A DNA stretch of 64,000 nucleotides from Piper betle. Lineage: Eukaryota > Streptophyta > Magnoliopsida > Piperales > Piperaceae. Positions 59,501 to 64,000 of the stretch are shown here, in pieces. The DNA lies in assembly GCA_033002965.1 (NCBI GenBank), contig JAURVB010002516.1, forward strand, positions 1-64,000. Direction: 5' to 3'. The notes under the pieces are model-generated. The model was not told the origin of the DNA. It saw nothing but the letters and a program-made list of their open reading frames with translations, and searched no databases. Position 1 is the first letter of the stretch. Every line of letters begins with the position of its first letter. A program made the position numbers and the translations under genes.

Positions 59501-60993
59501 ACCTTCCCTCCTTATAAAAATTTCGTCCTCGAAATTTTAGATTAAGGAGGTTTCACTCTGGTAGCTATCTACTAAATATGAAATCTGAAGTGAGACGCTT
59601 GCGTACCTGTCACGTTTGTCGTATCCTCCAGTGCTTCAGCAATCGTGGCTGTGTCCATCCCAGCTGTCCATGGTGGTACCAAGACGGATAGTCCTGCTGG
59701 TGGCGTTGTTTGCATTCCTCTCTGATCCAAGGCCTGATGTTCTTGTCCTGTCATGATAGCTACAAGTCCTCTCTGCTGCTGCCTCGGTGGCTGTTGGTCT
59801 CTGCCTGTCTGCTGTGGTTGTTGCTGGGGAGCTGGGAGTGCAAGTTTCTGCTGAGGTGCTGGGAGTGTCACCTGTTGAGTGTAGCCAATTGGACAAGTTG
59901 CGGCTCTATGCCCTCGTTGACCACAACTATAGCATACGTCTGTGTCCACTCTGCACTCTATAGCTCTATGTCCTGGCTGACCGCATCTATAGCATGCATC
60001 TGTGCCTGCTCTGCACTCACCTCCATGATGACGTCGGCAATTCTGACAGAAGGGTGCTCTGTAGCTCTGAACTTGGGCATCCACAGCCCTCATGGCAACT
60101 GGTACATCTGACCGATGTCTCTGCTGTTCTCCCTGCTCTGGCTGATACGACCTCGAAGGTTGCTGCCTTTGGTCAACATCCTGGTGAGGTCTAGCAGCTA
60201 TAACTCGTTCTGCCTCGCCTGCAGCTCTCACAACATCACCGAAAGTAGCGAACTTCCTATCCAAATAAGCCATCCTGATCTCGTGATGGAGGCCTTCGTA
60301 AAAATGCTCTATCCTTCTTTCTTCGGTGGACACCAAGTCTGGTGCAAATCTCTCTAGAGCTCTAAACCTAATCTCGTATTGTACCACCGTCATGGGTCCC
60401 TGCCTCAGCGCCTGGAATTCTCGTTCCTTTCTCTTCCTGATGTTTGGCGGGAAATACTTTCCATCAAATTCCGCCCTAAATTCCTCCCATGTGATGTCCT
60501 GGGGCTGACGATGGGCAAATATAGAATTCTGGACCGAACTCCACCATATCCTGGCTTCGTCCTGGAATGCTCCTGTGATGATGCACACTCGGTGCTCCAT
60601 GGGGCATGCCATAGTGTCAAACACACCTATGGCTGACGATATCCACAAGAATGCCTCTTCCGCATCCAACTTTCCAAAGAATGGTCGTCCACCATTCTTC
60701 ACGAACTTCTCATACTGCCACAGTCCCAATTTCCTCGTATCCACTGATCTGTTCGATCCTTCTCCTTGCTCATACCGAGGAATTTGTGGTCCCGTACTTG
60801 CTGGTATACCGTCAAATCTTGCAGCTCCACTTCCACCTGTAGTCTGCCCGCTACCTATTGCTGCGGTTCCACTGATGTCCGGTCTCATCCTCGCCTGAAG
60901 GGGGGCAAATAGAGGAGCTGTCGTTGGAGTAGTCCTTTGCTGCAGCGGTGGAGGAGGAGGCGGCGACACAAGGTCTATGGAAACTGCTGGCTT
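59501..60993 (-). mobile_element. Internal region of a gag-only gypsy element (pol deleted, 5' end lost)
   Basis: It contains a gag frame followed at once by the typical gypsy 3' terminal words (ATTTCGAGGACGAAATTT, then the purine tract). Protease, reverse transcriptase, RNase H and integrase are all absent. The layout is like the non-autonomous TR-GAG class described in plants. The 5' side ends abruptly at 60993 inside gag, against an LTR in the opposite orientation. Confidence 0.8.
59572..60993 (-). CDS. Gypsy gag protein, 5'-truncated (about 473 codons open)
   Basis: The frame is open from the junction at 60993 to a stop at 59572. It has a Pro-rich N-terminal part, then the retrotransposon gag core (KLGLWQYEKFVKNGG, EEAFLWISSAIGVF, ITWEEFRAEFDGKYFPP, MTVVQYEIRFRALERFAP, IEHFYEGLHHEIRM). 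A Gln-rich linker leads to two CCHC zinc knuckles, CYRCGQPGHRAIEC and CYSCGQRGHRAATC. No initiator ATG remains upstream of the core; the first in-frame Met is in PLQARMRPD. The C-terminus (TQASHFRFHI) is fused to element 3' sequence through loss of pol. It may still encode a particle protein if transcribed from elsewhere. Confidence 0.85.
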   Translation of the reverse strand, partial: KPAVSIDLVSPPPPPPLQQRTTPTTAPLFAPLQARMRPDISGTAAIGSGQTTGGSGAARFDGIPASTGPQIPRYEQGEGSNRSVDTRKLGLWQYEKFVKNGGRPFFGKLDAEEAFLWISSAIGVFDTMACPMEHRVCIITGAFQDEARIWWSSVQNSIFAHRQPQDITWEEFRAEFDGKYFPPNIRKRKEREFQALRQGPMTVVQYEIRFRALERFAPDLVSTEERRIEHFYEGLHHEIRMAYLDRKFATFGDVVRAAGEAERVIAARPHQDVDQRQQPSRSYQPEQGEQQRHRSDVPVAMRAVDAQVQSYRAPFCQNCRRHHGGECRAGTDACYRCGQPGHRAIECRVDTDVCYSCGQRGHRAATCPIGYTQQVTLPAPQQKLALPAPQQQPQQTGRDQQPPRQQQRGLVAIMTGQEHQALDQRGMQTTPPAGLSVLVPPWTAGMDTATIAEALEDTTNVTGTQASHFRFHI

Positions 60994-62223
60994 TGTAAAA
61001 CCCGTGACTCGAGTCAGGGTTTTACGTTACCGAACCAGTCGGTTCGACCGTTGGTTCGAGTCGAGTCAGTTTCATGAATCGCGTGCTGAATCGAGACCAG
61101 CCGTGAGTTATGAGCGATGAGAGTCAGGTGTACCTGAATATATGATGATAACGTCGAGAAGATGGTGAGATGCGAGTTATCTGAATATATGAAAGTATGC
61201 AGTATTTTTTTCTTTTTATATGTTTGATCGTAGAAATAGTTTTAGGCCGAATAATGCATTAGGATGCGTTTGATTATATTCGGGTGGGTTATTAGTTATA
61301 GACCATGCCATTTGGATGTTGTTGTGTTTGTTTTATTTTATGTGATTTTTCCATATTTTTTTAGATTTTTTTTAGAATTTATTACGAACTAGTTATTATT
61401 TTGACTCGAGTCGGAATCGAGTCAATACTAAATTACAAGTTTGCCACCCAACTATTTCTTCTCCACCCCCGACCTTTTCTCCCCCACGCCCAAACCCTAG
61501 CCGCCGCGCCGCCCCTGTTCGCGCGCCACCGTCGCCACGGCCGACGCCGCCCTGCCCCGCCTTGCCGTCACCGCGCCACCCCGAACAGCCTCGGCCGCCA
61601 CCACCTCGCCACGACGCCAGAATCCGCCCGCGAACCGCGACACGCCGCCCACTGATTCCGCCGCCGCCGCTGTGACCCCGACGACCACCCCCTCGACGTC
61701 GCCGACGTTTCCCCCATCGTCCCGACCACCGTCGAGGCCGGACGGAGCCTCGATCGGAGAACGCCGCCACCACCGCCCATTTTTGACGCCGCCGTCGACG
61801 GCCATCGCCGCCTCGGCTACCCTGTTTGACACCACCATTGGACCAAGCTCGTCGAGCTGGTGCCGATAGACCCCCTGATTGCCCCGTCCCAAATCATCGC
61901 CGAAAAACCGTCGGAATCCGCCGGAAAATCGCCGACACTTGCCGGAAAACCGCCGACACTTGCCGGAAAACCGCCGGAACCGCCGGAAATTGGATTTGTG
62001 GGAAATTCGCCGGATCATCCGCCGAACGCACCCGGTCCAATCTGATCGGACTTCGGACGCCGCTAGGTGCCGAATTCGAGTTTCGAGCTACGAAACGGAA
62101 ACCCTAGCCGTCTCCGATTTTCGACGACGCGAGGTATAATTTATTTTAATTTAATTATTTGAAAGTTTTGATTATTAGAATTGCATGCTAGGATTGGTGA
62201 ATTGTGTGTTATAATAATATATA
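60994..62223 (+). mobile_element. Gypsy LTR head fragment, plus orientation (right inverted arm, locus 2)
   Basis: It starts TGTAAAACCCGTGACTCGAG and is the inverted match of 58259-59500 at high identity. Differences include one extra 24-bp repeat unit near 61930-61960, and absence of a short insert (GCGGCCCGGACGGCGG, near 58799-58815). It stops at ATAATAATATATA, where type I cassette copy E starts, so about 1.6 kb of LTR is missing. Confidence 0.88.
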
Positions 62224-62335
62224 GAAATGCAAGAATCATGATAGAGAAATGATTTAAGTTTGACATGATCTTTTACAATGCAAGAATCGGAAGTACACGA
62301 GTTGGGTCTATATTAATCTACATGATCGTTCAATT

Positions 62336-62548
62336 TTAAGGCAAAGGATGAACTGCATGGCGGGCGCGGAGATGGTAGCAGACAGCGTAAACGGCAATGC
62401 TTACAATGAAGGCGAGGCCAAGAAGAATGGTGGCAAGGATGAGCATAGGCCGGCCTTTGTCTCCACGGACGGAAATGGAGACGACAAGAACACTTGCAAA
62501 GAGAGCTCCAAGAGCGATGATACCCCCCACAGTCTTCATTTCCTTCAA
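62336..62548 (-). pseudogene. Type I two-membrane-segment protein, copy E (5'-truncated)
   Basis: Predicted residues are identical to copy D (44759-44971), with the same loss of the initiator region. It is a product of the large duplication. Confidence 0.55.
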
Positions 62549-63436
62549 CGAGCACCTCCTTCCCGCCGGGACCTCGCCATGGTCAACGTCAAGGTTACTC
62601 GTAGGGCAACCTGATGAAGTGAGAAATTGCTGGAGGTTGATGTTCTATGTATAAGAAATGAAAATGGAGGGGGGGACCTTCCTAGTAACATCTAATAGGT
62701 TGGAAATAAATTTTCAATATTTGCAAAGACAAAGTTTTGTTCACATTCGCCTTGCGTCACACTCAAAACGTTGACAAATTTTAGCAGCCGCTTAAGTGAT
62801 TAGTATGCCAAGCATGACATCAACATGCTACGAAACAACTTAATTCTTAAGATTATTTTAGCAATCTTGGACTGATACGTCAACATGCTACGAAACGTCT
62901 TAATTCTTAAGATTATTTTATCAATCTTGGAATGATACCATTAATATTACATGTATTAAAAATATATAGTCACGCCCCTTACCAAAGACCCTATTAGGAC
63001 TCTGCATGTGGCCTAACAAAATAAACACACTCAATCCAATTACCCTCTTCAATTGATAAATATGATTTTAATTATAAAAGACAGTTGATTTTGAGTGGGT
63101 GAAGATGAATCCGCTTATAAAATATAAAATTCCCCTTAACCAGGTACAACTAATTAAGTGGATGATGTAACGAATAGCAAATAACCTGTCGTTACAAAAA
63201 GTTCAAAGAAAAAAAGCCTAGCAAATGAGCGTCTTAGCTCTTGGACGGGTGCAATCATTTAGGCATCAACGTTTTCATTCCCCAGTTAGCCCCCACAAAA
63301 GTGACACAACACAAAGCGTAGCAGATGTTAGGAATGAAAAAGGCGATATCTCAAAAGTTCTTGGCCAAAGAGGGATGATCTTAATGTGGATGCATTGACG
63401 TTTCCTGGCATTTGAATTCCTGAACGTATGAAATGA

Positions 63437-64000
63437 TCAACAACACTTGCAATCCAAACCGACCACTTCTTCATCAGAATAATGATTTATTTGTTCTCCT
63501 AAGTAATCCAGAGCTTCCCGTCGAATCATTTCCGAAAGTCCCGTTAGATTTTTTGCATCGAAGGCATTCACCAAAATTCTGAATGTTGTTTCTTGCAGCT
63601 CACAGCCCACCACCTTCATCAGGTGGAAACACTCCATGGCAGATTGAACATAATCAAACTCGATCAGAACCACCAAAAGGGAGTTAAACCCTTCAACATC
63701 GCCGGCCTCCAAGTGCATCTCCTTCTTTAGCCAGGAAACAACCAGTGATACTTCTTCCGATTGCTCATTCAGGGCCAATGTTCTCACCATCTCGGCATAC
63801 AGAGATACTTTTGGTTTGTACCAGTACTCGGAGCGAACACCCTTGAACACCTAAATCAGCAACTTTTCTCATGTCATTGAATTCAGAAGGGCACCATTTT
63901 ATGTGAGAGATCAAATGATAGAAAGGGGACCTGGAGAGCTAAGAGAGACTCATCCTGCCTATGGAGTTCATGAAGGACTGCCATGAGATCTGTCTTCACC
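63437..64000 (-). CDS. THA8-like small PPR protein, second copy (partial at window end)
   Basis: Exon 2 (63850-63437) encodes the same 137 residues and stop as 46272-45859. Exon 1 begins at its donor (63931) and continues past the window end. Splice borders are unchanged, so this copy is probably also functional unless its upstream part was lost. Both copies lie on the minus strand 17.58 kb apart. Confidence 0.8.

Larger units (their letters stand above)
61607..64000. repeat. Near-identical large direct duplication, copy 2 (runs off window)
   Basis: Partner of 44029-46422. Here the LTR continues leftwards to its true terminus at 60994, whereas in copy 1 it is cut at 44029. This arrangement is therefore probably the older one. 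Confidence 0.95.

Noticed and set aside
56645..62223. A single complete Ty3/gypsy element with two direct LTRs
   Set aside because: The flanking LTRs are inverted, pol is absent, and one LTR starts inside gag, so it is a composite remnant.
1..64000. tRNA, rRNA or CRISPR features
   Set aside because: No cloverleaf with conserved T-loop words, no rRNA core and no regularly spaced identical repeats were found on reading. CRISPR arrays are not expected in plant nuclear DNA.

Overview
This is nuclear DNA from a flowering plant. The genes have introns with GT/AG borders, the intergenic DNA is AT-rich, and there are Ty1/copia and Ty3/gypsy LTR retrotransposons with plant-type domains. The conserved genes also belong to plant families. 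GC-rich first exons beside AT-rich later exons (TPR gene, ABHD17-like gene) would suit a monocot, but I cannot fix the lineage. There are few host genes, and most of the window consists of repeats, decayed duplicates and nested elements.

Layout. 0-0.5 kb: first coding exon of an ABHD17-like hydrolase (minus). 0.5-7.4 kb: AT-rich intergenic DNA with degenerate tandem repeats. 7.4-12.1 kb: two tandem five-exon GDSL esterase/lipase pseudogenes (minus). 13-16.6 kb: an intact three-exon TPR-protein gene (minus) and a small unexplained duplication. 18-23.5 kb: a decayed copia element cut by two inverted pieces of a large gypsy LTR. 23.5-46 kb: a patchwork of repeated cassettes carrying a family of small proteins with two predicted membrane segments (7 copies in the window, at least 3 of them open) and a companion open reading frame that is broken in every copy. 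39.3-41.4 kb: a 2-kb repeat with a captured BLOC-1 subunit 2 (BLOS2) fragment. 45.9-46.7 kb: a two-exon THA8-like PPR gene. 49.1-56.6 kb: a second copy of the BLOS2-bearing repeat, split by a very young, apparently complete copia element with 5-bp target-site duplications. 56.6-62.2 kb: a gag-only gypsy remnant between inverted LTR arms. 61.6-64 kb: a near-identical copy of 44.03-46.42 kb, including a second PPR gene that the window edge cuts off.

The host genes are unrelated housekeeping or accessory genes and do not form a pathway. The most notable content is the locally amplified two-membrane-segment protein family with its companion reading frames. Next are the two inverted-LTR structures, and the copia insertion whose empty site survives as a paralogue in the same window. 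Exon borders are inferred by eye from splice consensus and family resemblance.
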